This document shows positions 1 to 8,990 of a stretch of 64,000 nt of DNA, piece after piece (the stretch's first letter is position 1; every line of letters starts with the position of its first letter). The DNA lies in assembly GCA_002471575.1 (NCBI GenBank), contig DKQG01000050.1, positions 19,407 through 83,406 on the forward strand. The letters run 5' to 3'. The notes beneath the pieces were generated by a model. It had not been told where the DNA came from. It did not search any database and saw nothing but the letters and a program-made list of their open reading frames with translations. Position numbers and translations under genes: made by a program. Source of the stretch: Alphaproteobacteria bacterium UBA7314 (GTDB taxonomy: Bacteria > Pseudomonadota > Alphaproteobacteria > MPNO01 > UBA830).

Positions 1-475
1 CCATGCCACCCAGAAGCGACTGATCGACAACGGCATCCAGCGTGACTTTCGAGCCCATGGCTGTCCGGAGTTCCTTTTCCAGTGACGCACGCTGATCATC
101 GGTAAGCGGCTGGGCACTGATGACTTCCGCCGTCATTTCACCACGGCGGGACGACAGCAGGTCTCGATAGGCGACACACATGTCATCCAGCGCGAACAGG
201 CGGCGGTTTTTTGCGACGACGCCAACAAAATTGCGGGTCAGTTCCGATATATCCGCCTTTTCCAGAACAGCGGCAATGGCCTGACCCTGTTCCTCCCGGC
301 CGATGACCGGGCTAGCAACGAGGCGGCGCAGATCCGCGGATTCCGAAAGCAACGCCCGAATCGACGCGGCATCCGCCGCGATATCATCGAGATTTTTCTG
401 TTCTTCGGCGAGTTCGAAAAGCGCTGCCGCATAGCGGCCGGCTACACCGGAAACGACTGACGATGTGGAGGGCAC
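1..475 (-). CDS. atpH: F1Fo ATP synthase subunit delta (5' part, cut by window edge)
   Basis: Subunit delta of the F1Fo ATP synthase, which ties the F1 head to the peripheral stalk at the membrane. About 158 codons are visible and the C-terminus lies beyond base 1. The last visible part (GSKVTLDAVVDQSLLGGM) matches the beta-rich C-terminal segment of delta subunits, which normally total about 180-186 residues. The start is taken as GTG at 475, because an AGAGG ribosome-binding site sits 8 bases upstream and the N-terminus (VAGRYAAALFELAEE) then aligns with the family. The gene points out of the window, so the rest of an atpHAGDC operon is expected to follow to the left. This is inferred, not seen. 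Confidence 0.93.
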   Translation of the reverse strand, partial: MPSTSSVVSGVAGRYAAALFELAEEQKNLDDIAADAASIRALLSESADLRRLVASPVIGREEQGQAIAAVLEKADISELTRNFVGVVAKNRRLFALDDMCVAYRDLLSSRRGEMTAEVISAQPLTDDQRASLEKELRTAMGSKVTLDAVVDQSLLGGM

Positions 476-834
476 GCGATCTACCTCTGAAACGTCTTGT
501 TTAAAATCGTTAAGTCTCTGTTTTTATTCACAAATCAGGGATAGACATAACCCTAGGCTATGACAACCTTACGAGGCAGCGTTAGGTAACACAGGCGATA
601 GTGGCTTGCAACCCGGTCAGAGCAGGAAATACGCTTCAAACCGTTGCTATTTTCAGCGGCGCGTTTCAGCAGGAAGGTCCTATCGGTAATTTGGAAATAT
701 TGGGACCCGGCAGTCCGTCGAAAGCCGAGACGACTTCGTCACCGTATTAACGGCGCAGGTCGAAATTAGCGTCGCAGGTTGAAAAATTAGGGCGCATTCT
801 CGCCGATGGCCGAACGCCGATCGACACGCTGTTT
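476..834. other. Non-coding stretch upstream of atpH
   Basis: No open frame here looks like a protein. The part next to atpH (about 480-560) is clearly richer in A and T than the surroundings. It would have to contain the promoter of the leftward ATP synthase operon, but I could not settle on one -35/-10 pair. No tRNA-like or riboswitch-like motif was recognised. Confidence 0.5.
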
Positions 835-1137
835 TCACGACAGAGTCTTGATCAGGACGATTGGCGATCCGACCGAGAGATTGCTTAACATCGTGGAGTC
901 AAACGACCCCATCGCCGCCCTTACTGCGCTGTCCATAGACATGTCGAATGCGGCCATTCGGTCGACGATCAGTTTGCAGTATTTGTTTTCTCCGATCTGA
1001 AGAAACGGCGTCTCCTGAGTCGCTTCGATGGAATTGCCGGCCGCGGTTATCAGGAACAGCCGGTGCGACCGACCCTTGATCTGGCCCGCCAGAATAAACG
1101 TCGATCCGAGGTCGCCACCGTCTTCCCACATTCGCAA
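835..1137 (-). pseudogene. Relic of Anbu-type proteasome-like protease (COG3484)
   Basis: A roughly 100-residue open frame carries the middle-to-late part of the Anbu (ancestral beta subunit, HslV-like) peptidase family. The stretches STFILAGQIKG, RLFLI, GNSIEATQETPFLQIGENKY and FDSTMLSNLSVGSPI match the family in the right order. The N-terminal part with the catalytic threonine is absent: an in-frame TGA directly precedes the fragment. The frame also stops right after SVGSPIVLI, where the family continues for about 60 residues. The usual partners of Anbu operons (transglutaminase-like, alpha-E and ATP-grasp proteins) are not nearby. Family recognition is from motif memory; loss of function follows from the missing catalytic half. 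Confidence 0.72.
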
Positions 1138-1218
1138 TCAGTCAGAGAAGCTCTTCTCAGTCATACCAGAAAAGTGGTAACCGGCGGCACGAAATCAAAA
1201 CGGCTAAGTCGCGATCAT

Positions 1219-3450
1219 CTACATAAAACTATAGGGATCGACATCGATCGAGATCCGCACTCCGCCGGCGGGTTTCATTGCAAACACCCAGCGCCGCAGA
1301 AGATCCTGAACGTTAACGTCCTTGCGCGCCCGCATCAAAAGACGGCGCCGATGCCGACCGCGGACAACCGCGATCGGCGCAGGGGCCGGACCGAGCACGG
1401 ACACCCCGTCGACTCGCGGCGCGCTGCGGCCCAGCGCCGCCGCCGTTTCGTCGACATTGCGTTCGTCCCGCCCGGACACGATGACCGCGGCGAGCCGCCC
1501 GAAAGGTGGCATGTTGTGCTGTTTACGGGCGTCCGCCTCGTTTTCGATAAACCGGTCCCGGTCGCCGCCGACCAACGCCTGCATGACAGGATGTTCCGGC
1601 TGGAACGTCTGCAGCATCACAGTTCCCGGCCGCTCCGACCTCCCCGCTCGGCCCGCCACCTGGTGTAGCAGCTGATAGGTACGTTCGGCGGCGCGCAGAT
1701 CCCCGCCGGCGAGGCCGAGATCGGCATCGATCACACCGACCAGCGTCAATAAAGGGAAATGAAATCCCTTGGCCATGATCTGGGTGCCGATCAGCAGGTC
1801 AATGTCGCGGTCCCGCATGCGCCGCACCAGCGCCTGGGCGTCTGCCGGTTTGTGAACCGTGTCGCTCGACATAATTTCGAACCGCGCATCGGGAAATTTT
1901 TCCCTCGATTCTTCCGCCAGGCGCTCCACCCCCGGACCGCAGGCGGCAAACCGGTCCTCGGCTTCGCAGGACGGACAGGTTTTAGGCGGCGGCGCGCTGT
2001 AGCCGCAATGATGGCATTGCAGCCGGTCTTGCAGCCTGTGTTCGACCAGCCAGGCCGTGCATTGCGGACAGTCCAGCCGGTGACCGCAGGCGCGGCAAAG
2101 CGTCAGCGGCGCGTAACCGCGCCGGTTGAGAAACAGCATCGCCTGTTCGCCGGCCGCCAGCGTCTCTCCGACCGCGGTCACCAAGCTGGGCGACAGCCAG
2201 TTCTGACGATCCATCTTTTCGCTGCGCATGTCGATCGCCCGGATCGTCGGCAGCGCCGCGGCGGCGAACCGTTCTGGCAGAGACAGGCGCCGGTACTTGC
2301 CGCGCCACACGTTGTTGACCGTCTCCAGCGACGGGGTGGCGGAGGCAAGAATGACCGGGAGCCCTTCGATATGTGCCCGCACCACCGCCATGTCGCGGGC
2401 GTTGTAGACGACGCCCTCGTCCTGCTTGAAGCTGGGGTCGTGTTCCTCGTCGATGACGATCAGCCCGAGATCGCGATAGGGTAGCATCAGCGCCGACCGC
2501 GCGCCGACGACCAACTTCGCCTCGCCGCGCAGTACCGCCCGCCAGTTGCGCCGGCGCAGCGACATGGGCACGTCGGAATGCCATACCAGCGGCGGCGTCC
2601 CGAAGCGCTGCTTAAACCGGTCGAGCCAGTCGGCGGTAAGCGCAATCTCGGGCAGCAGGACGATCACCTGTCTGTCCGCCCGCAGCGCCGCCGCGATCGC
2701 TTCGAAATACACCTCCGTCTTGCCGGACCCGGTAACACCGTCGAGCAGGGTGACCGAATATCCGCTGTCGACGGCGGCGACAAGTTCGCCGGCCGCGGCG
2801 GCCTGGGCGTCCGACAGAACAGCACCGGCGCGGCAGGGATCAGGCTGGGCGACTGGCCCGTCTTCCTGAACGGCAATCGGTTGCAGAACGCCTGCCTCCG
2901 TCAGCCCCCGGATGACGGTGGCCGACGTGTTCGCCGCTTTCGCGATCTCGGACGCCGGCCGCGGCCATCCGGTCGCCAGAACATTCAAAACGCGCCGGCG
3001 CGCATCGGTTACGCGCACGCCAGCAGGAAGTGATTCGCTTTTTCCATCGATTTCGGGGGCCAGCCGATAGACCGTCGTCACCTTGGGCGGCTCCAGCGCA
3101 CGCGGCACGCTCATGGTCATGCGCAGCACGCTGCCAAGTCGCGCCAGCGTGTATCGCGCCACCCAGTCGACGAACAGACGCAGGTTTTCGGGCATCGGCG
3201 GCAGGTCGATTAACATGCTGATTTCGCGCAGTTTTTGTTGGTCCACATCGCCCCGCGCCGGACCCCAGACGACCCCTGTCGCCCGCCGCGCGCCGAGCGG
3301 CACCTCGACATAGGACCCCGGCTCGACTTCCATGTTTTCCGGCACGAGATAATCGTACGGCGCGATCAGCGGCAGCGGCAAAAGAACGCTCACGGCATCG
3401 CATGTATCGGTCGGAGGGCGTGTGGAAAGGGCAGGGTCCATCAAGTACAC
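1219..3450 (-). CDS. priA: Primosomal protein N' (replication restart helicase PriA)
   Basis: PriA recognises stalled replication forks and reloads the DnaB helicase in the cytoplasm. The 743-residue product has the normal length (about 730). In order it shows an N-terminal DNA-binding region, a Walker A motif GVTGSGKTE near residues 238-246, a DEEH Walker B box near 334-337, a helicase core, and eight cysteines (452, 455, 461, 464, 479, 482, 492, 495) forming the two zinc sites of the family. The start at 3450 is the first ATG; an ATG three codons in (3441) is an equally good choice. It is divergent from fsa, separated by 116 bases that must hold both promoters. Confidence 0.96.
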   Translation of the reverse strand: MYLMDPALSTRPPTDTCDAVSVLLPLPLIAPYDYLVPENMEVEPGSYVEVPLGARRATGVVWGPARGDVDQQKLREISMLIDLPPMPENLRLFVDWVARYTLARLGSVLRMTMSVPRALEPPKVTTVYRLAPEIDGKSESLPAGVRVTDARRRVLNVLATGWPRPASEIAKAANTSATVIRGLTEAGVLQPIAVQEDGPVAQPDPCRAGAVLSDAQAAAAGELVAAVDSGYSVTLLDGVTGSGKTEVYFEAIAAALRADRQVIVLLPEIALTADWLDRFKQRFGTPPLVWHSDVPMSLRRRNWRAVLRGEAKLVVGARSALMLPYRDLGLIVIDEEHDPSFKQDEGVVYNARDMAVVRAHIEGLPVILASATPSLETVNNVWRGKYRRLSLPERFAAAALPTIRAIDMRSEKMDRQNWLSPSLVTAVGETLAAGEQAMLFLNRRGYAPLTLCRACGHRLDCPQCTAWLVEHRLQDRLQCHHCGYSAPPPKTCPSCEAEDRFAACGPGVERLAEESREKFPDARFEIMSSDTVHKPADAQALVRRMRDRDIDLLIGTQIMAKGFHFPLLTLVGVIDADLGLAGGDLRAAERTYQLLHQVAGRAGRSERPGTVMLQTFQPEHPVMQALVGGDRDRFIENEADARKQHNMPPFGRLAAVIVSGRDERNVDETAAALGRSAPRVDGVSVLGPAPAPIAVVRGRHRRRLLMRARKDVNVQDLLRRWVFAMKPAGGVRISIDVDPYSFM

Positions 3451-3566
3451 TCTATCCTAGCGGAACAGGACGGCCAATCGGTCGACATTCCTCCCGGACC
3501 CGAATTGCCCCCGGGACGGGTACACGAGACAGGGACATGGGGGCATGATCAAACAGAAGGAAGATC

Positions 3567-4229
3567 ATGAAATTTTTCGTGGACACCGCAGATGTTGACG
3601 ACATCCGCGACCTTGCGTCTACGGGCTTGGTAGACGGCGTCACGACCAACCCCTCCCTCATCGCGAAATCTGGCAGAAATTTCCTGGAAGTAATCCCGGA
3701 GATCTGCGAGCTGGTCGACGGTCCGGTCAGTGCCGAAGTTGCCGCGACCGACCATGAAACGATGCTCGCCGAAGGCCGCAAACTGGCCGGTCTGGCGCCG
3801 AACGTCGCGGTTAAGGTGCCATTGACGATCGACGGGCTAAAAACCTGCAAAGCGCTGGCCGATGCCGGCACCAAGGTTAACGTCACGCTCTGCTTTTCGC
3901 CGGGACAGGCGATCCTCGCCGCCAAGGCCGGGGCCGCTTATATCTCGCCCTTTGTCGGCCGGCTGGACGATATAAGCAGTGACGGCATGGGTCTGATCGA
4001 TGAAATCTGCACGATCTACGCCAACTATGCGGACTTCGAAACCGAGGTGCTCGTTGCCTCGATCCGCAGCCCGAATCACGTGATCGAAGCGGCCAAGATA
4101 GGCGCCGATGTATGTACTTTGCCGCCGGGGGTCCTACGGCAGCTGGTCGGGCACCCGCTCACCGATGCGGGACTAGCGGCGTTCCTTGCGGACTGGGCCG
4201 AGACCGGCCAGAAGATCCTGGATTCCTGA
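3567..4229 (+). CDS. fsa: Transaldolase-type fructose-6-phosphate aldolase
   Basis: A 220-residue class I aldolase of the small transaldolase/FSA family (TalC-like). It acts in the non-oxidative pentose phosphate branch or cleaves fructose 6-phosphate; sequence alone does not separate the two activities. The Schiff-base lysine is K83 in NVAVKVPLT. The opening [16 protein letters not shown] and the segment [17 protein letters not shown] are family hallmarks. The ATG at 3567 follows a GAAGGAAG ribosome-binding site. The next gene starts 2 bases after the stop, so fsa, the DUF484 gene and xerC are probably one transcript. Confidence 0.93.
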   Translation: MKFFVDTADVDDIRDLASTGLVDGVTTNPSLIAKSGRNFLEVIPEICELVDGPVSAEVAATDHETMLAEGRKLAGLAPNVAVKVPLTIDGLKTCKALADAGTKVNVTLCFSPGQAILAAKAGAAYISPFVGRLDDISSDGMGLIDEICTIYANYADFETEVLVASIRSPNHVIEAAKIGADVCTLPPGVLRQLVGHPLTDAGLAAFLADWAETGQKILDS

Positions 4230-4231
4230 TC

Positions 4232-4939
4232 GTGAGCGGGCCCGCGGACGACGCCGCCGAATTCCAGCCCGACGCGCTGACATCCGAAACCGTTTCGGCG
4301 TGGCTGCGCCGGCATCCGGACTTTCTTCAGGATAACCCGGAAGTGCTGACATTCCTGACGCCGCCGGAATTCAAACGCGGCGAGCGCATCCTCGACATGC
4401 AGCGTTTCATGCTCGACAAGGTTCAGGCAGAACTGGCCGGATTGCGTCGGCGGGAAAAGCAGCTTCTGCAGGCTGCCGAAGGCAATGCCGCGGGGCAGTC
4501 GAAAATTCATCAGGCGGTCGCCGCGATCGTCGAGGCCCCTGACATTCACGCGCTGAACAGCCTGATCCGGACCAAGTTGCCCGCCCTGCTCGACCTCGAA
4601 TCCGCGGTTCTGTGCATCGAAAAGACCGGCGCGCTGGCGCTAGCCGGTGCAAACCCCATCGGCGCCGGCGGAATCGCCAATCTGCTGGGGCGTAAACAGC
4701 GTGTCCTGTTGCAGGAAAAAACGGCCGGCGAGCCGCTAATCTTCGGCGACGAGGCAGACCGCGTGAAATCCGTCGCCTATCTGCGCCTGCGGACAGGCGG
4801 CAATTCGCCGGAGATGCTGCTGGCGCTGGGATCGGGACGGGATGACGGGTTCGACCCGCGCCAGGCAACCGACCTGATCCTGTTTTTCGCAGATATCCTG
4901 GAAACCCGGATCAAGCAGTGCCTGGGACCGACAAGCTGA
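4232..4939 (+). CDS. DUF484 family protein
   Basis: A 235-residue protein of the DUF484 family, a GAF-like cytoplasmic protein of unknown function that often sits directly before xerC. The opening SETVSAWLRRHPDFLQDNPE followed by a region predicted to be helical or coiled (RILDMQRFMLDKVQAELAGL) and a GAF-like second half is the usual layout. I chose GTG at 4232, two bases after the fsa stop. The frame is open further upstream inside fsa, but that extension has no family resemblance. The 3' end overlaps the xerC start by 22 bases, which suggests translational coupling. Confidence 0.85.
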   Translation: MSGPADDAAEFQPDALTSETVSAWLRRHPDFLQDNPEVLTFLTPPEFKRGERILDMQRFMLDKVQAELAGLRRREKQLLQAAEGNAAGQSKIHQAVAAIVEAPDIHALNSLIRTKLPALLDLESAVLCIEKTGALALAGANPIGAGGIANLLGRKQRVLLQEKTAGEPLIFGDEADRVKSVAYLRLRTGGNSPEMLLALGSGRDDGFDPRQATDLILFFADILETRIKQCLGPTS

Positions 4940-5871
4940 TCTGTTTTTACGCCACGGCGGATCTGCTGGCGGCGCTGGAAGACTGGCAGCGCTGGCTGAC
5001 TGCCGAACGCCGAACCTCCCGGCATACCGTCGACGCCTATTGCAGGGACGTAGCGTCATTCCTTGAATTCATCCGCGACCATCGTGGCGAGACTGCCGAT
5101 TTAGCGATACTGGCGGCGCTGACGCCTGCCGATTTCCGCGCCTGGCTCGCCGCGCGGCTGAATCTCGGACTGTCCCGCACCTCCATCACCCGCGCTATGT
5201 CGGCATTGCGCAATCTATTCCGATTTCTCGACCGGACCGGGCGGGTCGACAACCAGGCGCTGTCTGCCGTCAAGGCACCCAAGCCGCCAAAATCGGTACC
5301 GAAACCGCTCAATGCCGACGATGCGCTGGCGCTGCTGCGCCGTGCCGTGGAAATCGCGCCGGCACCGTGGATCGGCGCCCGCGACGTCGCGATCCTGACG
5401 CTGCTCTATGGCTGCGGCTTGCGCATCGACGAAGCGCTGAGCCTGAACCAGGGCGACGCGCCATCCGGGGACACAATGATGATCATGGGCAAGGGCAACA
5501 AGGAACGCATCGTTCCAGTGCTGCCCGTCGTGATCGACACCGTGCACAGCTATCGGGACACCTGTCCCTATTCGACCGACGCCGACAGGCCGCTGTTCTA
5601 CGGTGCTCGCGGCGCACGACTGAATCCCGGGATTGTGCAGCGGACCATGCGCACCCTGCGTGCCGATCTGGGCCTGCCCGACACCGCGACGCCGCATGCG
5701 CTGCGCCATAGTTTCGCGACCCACCTGCTGGCTGGCGGCGGCGACCTGCGCACCATTCAGGAACTGCTTGGCCACGCGTCGCTGTCGACGACACAACGCT
5801 ACACCGATGTCGACACCCAGAAACTGATCGAAGTCTACGACCGTGCCCACCCCCGCGCTGCCTCCCGATGA
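4918..5871 (+). CDS. xerC: Tyrosine recombinase XerC
   Basis: Site-specific recombinase that resolves chromosome dimers at dif together with XerD. The 317-residue product has the N-terminal SAM-like core-binding domain (about 20-110) and the catalytic domain. The catalytic set is visible: R169 in CGLRIDEAL, K192 in GKGNKERIVP, H260-x2-R263 in HALRHSF, H286 in LLGHASLS and the nucleophile Y295 in TTQRYTDVD. The most likely start is GTG at 4918, inside the end of the DUF484 gene. The xerC assignment over xerD rests on the DUF484 neighbour and is not proven by sequence. Confidence 0.92.
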   Translation: MPGTDKLICFYATADLLAALEDWQRWLTAERRTSRHTVDAYCRDVASFLEFIRDHRGETADLAILAALTPADFRAWLAARLNLGLSRTSITRAMSALRNLFRFLDRTGRVDNQALSAVKAPKPPKSVPKPLNADDALALLRRAVEIAPAPWIGARDVAILTLLYGCGLRIDEALSLNQGDAPSGDTMMIMGKGNKERIVPVLPVVIDTVHSYRDTCPYSTDADRPLFYGARGARLNPGIVQRTMRTLRADLGLPDTATPHALRHSFATHLLAGGGDLRTIQELLGHASLSTTQRYTDVDTQKLIEVYDRAHPRAASR

Positions 5872-5891
5872 ACTGCTGGCGTAGAAACGCA

Positions 5892-5907
5892 CCGGCACTC
5901 TTGCCGG
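5892..5907 (+). terminator. Weak hairpin downstream of xerC
   Basis: CCGGCA-CTCT-TGCCGG forms a perfect 6-bp stem with a 4-base loop 20 bases after the xerC stop. There is no T-run after it, so termination here is uncertain. Confidence 0.3.
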
Positions 5908-6037
5908 CGCCGCTAGCAGAGTAAAAAATGTTCGGCGGCATCAGCAAGGTATTGTCGCAGCGCGACATGGCTGTGGGCCCGGCCGGAGGCGATCAGACTT
6001 CGGGCCGATCTGGAAAAACAGGATTAGGTTCGGCGGG

Positions 6038-6283
6038 TTACTTTTTGCCAAAGGCGCTCGGCGCGGGCCTCGGCTTCGTCGTATTTTTCAGCGAATTTTG
6101 GATAGCGGGTTGCAGCTTTTCAAGCTGGCGCTGCGCACATGCCGATTCCCGCGAAAGCAGAATAAGTCCGGTCAGCAGAAACAGAATGCCCTGCAGAACA
6201 GGCAGGAAGATTCCCAAAACCCCGAAGACGACGATGTACCAGCCGAGTCCGAGGACAATGTAGCGCGTGAGCGAGTGAGCCAT
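6038..6283 (-). CDS. Small membrane protein, PGPGW-like
   Basis: An 81-residue protein with two predicted membrane helices (about 8-27 and 29-45) and a basic, soluble C-terminal tail. The pattern GLGWYIVVFGVLGIFLP followed by LLTGLILLSRE resembles the PGPGW family of small membrane proteins of unknown function, although the PGPG signature itself is replaced here (LPVLQG). The gene starts 3 bases after the lpdA stop on the same strand and so is probably the last gene of the TCA-cycle transcript. Real coding is likely from the spacing and the hydrophobic pattern; function is unknown. Confidence 0.65.
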   Translation of the reverse strand: MAHSLTRYIVLGLGWYIVVFGVLGIFLPVLQGILFLLTGLILLSRESACAQRQLEKLQPAIQNSLKNTTKPRPAPSAFGKK

Positions 6284-6286
6284 CCG

Positions 6287-7693
6287 CTAGATATGGATAG
6301 GCGAGCCCTCAACGCCAAGGGCTGCTTCCTTGACCGCCTCGTTCAGCGTCGGATGGGCATGGCATGTCCGCGCGACATCTTCTGATGAAGCGCCGAACTC
6401 CATGGCCAGCGCCAGTTCCGCGATCAGCGTGCCGGCGTCCGGGCCGATGATGTGAACGCCGAGCACTTCGTCGGTTGCCGCGTCGGCCAGGATCTTCACG
6501 AAGCCTTCGGTATCGCCATTGGCCCGCGCCCGGGAATTCGCCATGAACGGGAAGCTGCCCTTGCTGTAATCGACGCCGGCCTCTTTGAGCTGTTCTTCCG
6601 TCCTGCCGACGGAGGCCGCTTCCGGCCAAGTGTACACGACCGACGGAATGGCGTCGTAATTGATGTGGGTCGCCTGACCCGCCAGGTGTTCGACGCAGGC
6701 AATGCCCTCTTCCTCGGCCTTGTGGGCCAGCATGGCGCCGGGAATGACGTCGCCGATGGCATAGATGCCGTCGACACTGGTCTTGAAATGTTCGTCGACC
6801 TGGATGACGCCACGCTGGTCCATCTCCACCCCGACGTGGTCGAGGCCGAGACCTTCGGTAAACGGGATGCGGCCGATCGACACCAGCACCACATCGCATT
6901 TGATGTCTTCGGCATCGCCGTCGGCCGCCGGTTCGACCATCAGGGTGACCTGGGTCTTGGTCGTTTTTGCCCCCGTCACCTTGGTGCCGAGCCTGAACTC
7001 CATGCCCTGTTTCGCTAGCGTCTTTTGCAGAGCGGTGCCAACCTCGGTATCCATGTTCGGGACGATCGCGTCGAGGAATTCGACGACCGTCACCTTCGAT
7101 CCCAGGCGGCGCCAGACCGAGCCCATCTCAAGCCCGATATACCCGCCGCCGACAACCACGAGATGCTTCGGCACTTTCGACAGCGACAGCGCGCCGGTGG
7201 ACGACACGATTTTGTCTTCGTCGATCTCAACGCCCGGAAGCGGCGCGACTTCGGAGCCGGTGGCGATCAGGATATTCTTCGCCGTATAGGTCTCGGTACC
7301 GCTGTCGTCCATCACCTCGACCTCGCCGGGCTTGGTGATTTTCGCCGCGCCGGTGATACCTGTGACCTTGTTCTTCTTGAACAGGAACCCGATGCCCTTT
7401 GTCAGATCGTCGACCACCTTGTCCTTGCGCGCCATCAGTGTCTTCAGGTCGAGCTCCACCTTGCCGACGTTCACCCCGTGTTCGGCCAGGTGGTCCTGGG
7501 CTTCCTCGAACTTTTCCGACGAATGCAGCAGCGCCTTGGACGGAATGCAGCCCACGTTCAGGCAGGTGCCACCCCAGTTGCCGCGCTTGTCGATACATGC
7601 GGTTTTCAGGCCGAGCTGGGCGGCACGTATCGCCGCGACGTAGCCGCCGGGCCCTGCCCCGACCACGATCAGGTCGAAATGGGAATCGCTCAT
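6287..7693 (-). CDS. lpdA: Dihydrolipoyl dehydrogenase (E3)
   Basis: Flavoprotein that reoxidises dihydrolipoamide on the E2 subunit and passes electrons to NAD+. The 468-residue product begins with the FAD-binding loop VGAGPGGYVAAIRAAQ, carries the redox-active disulfide C44/C49 in GGTCLNVGCIPSKALL, a second NAD-binding loop VVGGGYIGLEMGSV and the C-terminal catalytic histidine in CHAHPTLNEAVKEAAL. It sits 14 bases after odhB in the same direction, so this copy most likely serves the 2-oxoglutarate dehydrogenase complex. It could also serve pyruvate dehydrogenase or glycine cleavage. Confidence 0.97.
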   Translation of the reverse strand: MSDSHFDLIVVGAGPGGYVAAIRAAQLGLKTACIDKRGNWGGTCLNVGCIPSKALLHSSEKFEEAQDHLAEHGVNVGKVELDLKTLMARKDKVVDDLTKGIGFLFKKNKVTGITGAAKITKPGEVEVMDDSGTETYTAKNILIATGSEVAPLPGVEIDEDKIVSSTGALSLSKVPKHLVVVGGGYIGLEMGSVWRRLGSKVTVVEFLDAIVPNMDTEVGTALQKTLAKQGMEFRLGTKVTGAKTTKTQVTLMVEPAADGDAEDIKCDVVLVSIGRIPFTEGLGLDHVGVEMDQRGVIQVDEHFKTSVDGIYAIGDVIPGAMLAHKAEEEGIACVEHLAGQATHINYDAIPSVVYTWPEAASVGRTEEQLKEAGVDYSKGSFPFMANSRARANGDTEGFVKILADAATDEVLGVHIIGPDAGTLIAELALAMEFGASSEDVARTCHAHPTLNEAVKEAALGVEGSPIHI

Positions 7694-7707
7694 ATTTTCG
7701 CCTCTAA

Positions 7708-8955
7708 CTAAACAGCCAGGAGGATACGCTCAGGATCCTCGATGCATTCCTTGACACGAACGAGGAACGTAACCGCCTCGCGGCCGTCGATGATACGGTG
7801 ATCATAGGACAAGGCCACATACATCATGGGCCGGATTTCGATGGAATCGCCGACCGCGACGGGGCGCCGGTCAATCTTATGCATGCCGAGAATGCCAGAT
7901 TGCGGCGGGTTGATAATCGGCGTGGACATCAGCGAACCGTAGACGCCGCCATTGGTGATGGTGAATGTGCCGCCGGTCAGTTCATCAATGCCGAGCTTCC
8001 CATCGCGTGCCTTTAAGCCCAGATCGGTGATCCTTTTCTCGACCTCGGCGAAGGACTGCTTGTCGGCATCGCGCAGCACCGGCACGACGAGGCCCTGTTC
8101 GGTGCCGACCGCGACGCCGATATCGTAGTAGTTCTTGTAGATCAGTTCGTCTCCGTCGATTTCGGCATTGACAGCCGGCAGCTCCTTGAGCGCGACAATG
8201 CAAGCCTTGACGAAGAACGACATGAAACCGAGGCGGCAGCCATGGCGCTTTTCGAAATCGTCCTGGAATTTCCTGCGCGCCGCCATGACGTTGGTCATGT
8301 CGATCTCATTGAACGTGGTCAGCATGGCCGCCGTGTTCTGGGCCTCCTTCAGCCGTTCGGCGATACGCTGACGCAGCCGGGTCATCTTTACCCGTTCCTC
8401 GCGCGGATCCTCGGCGCGGGCCTCTGACGGTGCCGCGGGATGCGCGGGCGCGGGTTGCGCGGCCGGGATGGCAGTGGCGCCGTCGTCCTTCATGAACAGC
8501 AGCACGTCACCCTTGGTGAGGCGCCCGTCCTTGCCGGTACCGGTAATCTCCGACGGATCGAGATTGTTTTCCTCGACCAGTTTGCGCACAGCGGGCGACA
8601 ACTTGTTGCTGTCATCATCCGATGCGGGGGCCGCAAGCGCGGCCGCCGCGGCCGGTTCCATTTTTTCCGCTTTTGCGGAAATCTCGGCGGGCTGTTCTTT
8701 CTTCGCCGGGGCCGCGCCGCCTTCGCCGATCATCCCCAGCAGGGCGCCGACCTCGACGTTATCGCCTTCCTTGGCGGTGATCTCGCTCAGCGTGCCGGCG
8801 GCCGAGGCGTTCACTTCCAACGTCACCTTATCGGTTTCCAGCTCGAGAATCGGCTCGTCCACGGCGACGGCATCGCCTTTCGCCTTGAACCATTTTGCGA
8901 CCGTTGCCTCGGTGACGGATTCGCCGAGCGTCGGAACTGTGATTTCAGTAGCCAT
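7708..8955 (-). CDS. odhB: 2-oxoglutarate dehydrogenase E2, dihydrolipoyl succinyltransferase
   Basis: Core subunit of the 2-oxoglutarate dehydrogenase complex; it moves the succinyl group from lipoate to CoA. The 415 residues contain one lipoyl domain with the modified lysine K43 ([13 protein letters not shown]), an Ala/Glu-rich linker, a peripheral-subunit binding domain (about 108-145, [19 protein letters not shown]) and the acyltransferase domain ending with the catalytic pair H386/D390 in [11 protein letters not shown]. It lies between odhA (36-base gap) and lpdA (14-base gap), as expected for one transcript. Confidence 0.97.
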   Translation of the reverse strand: MATEITVPTLGESVTEATVAKWFKAKGDAVAVDEPILELETDKVTLEVNASAAGTLSEITAKEGDNVEVGALLGMIGEGGAAPAKKEQPAEISAKAEKMEPAAAAALAAPASDDDSNKLSPAVRKLVEENNLDPSEITGTGKDGRLTKGDVLLFMKDDGATAIPAAQPAPAHPAAPSEARAEDPREERVKMTRLRQRIAERLKEAQNTAAMLTTFNEIDMTNVMAARRKFQDDFEKRHGCRLGFMSFFVKACIVALKELPAVNAEIDGDELIYKNYYDIGVAVGTEQGLVVPVLRDADKQSFAEVEKRITDLGLKARDGKLGIDELTGGTFTITNGGVYGSLMSTPIINPPQSGILGMHKIDRRPVAVGDSIEIRPMMYVALSYDHRIIDGREAVTFLVRVKECIEDPERILLAV

Positions 8956-8990
8956 GTGCGTTTTACTCCCGCAGCGGAATGTTGATCAGG

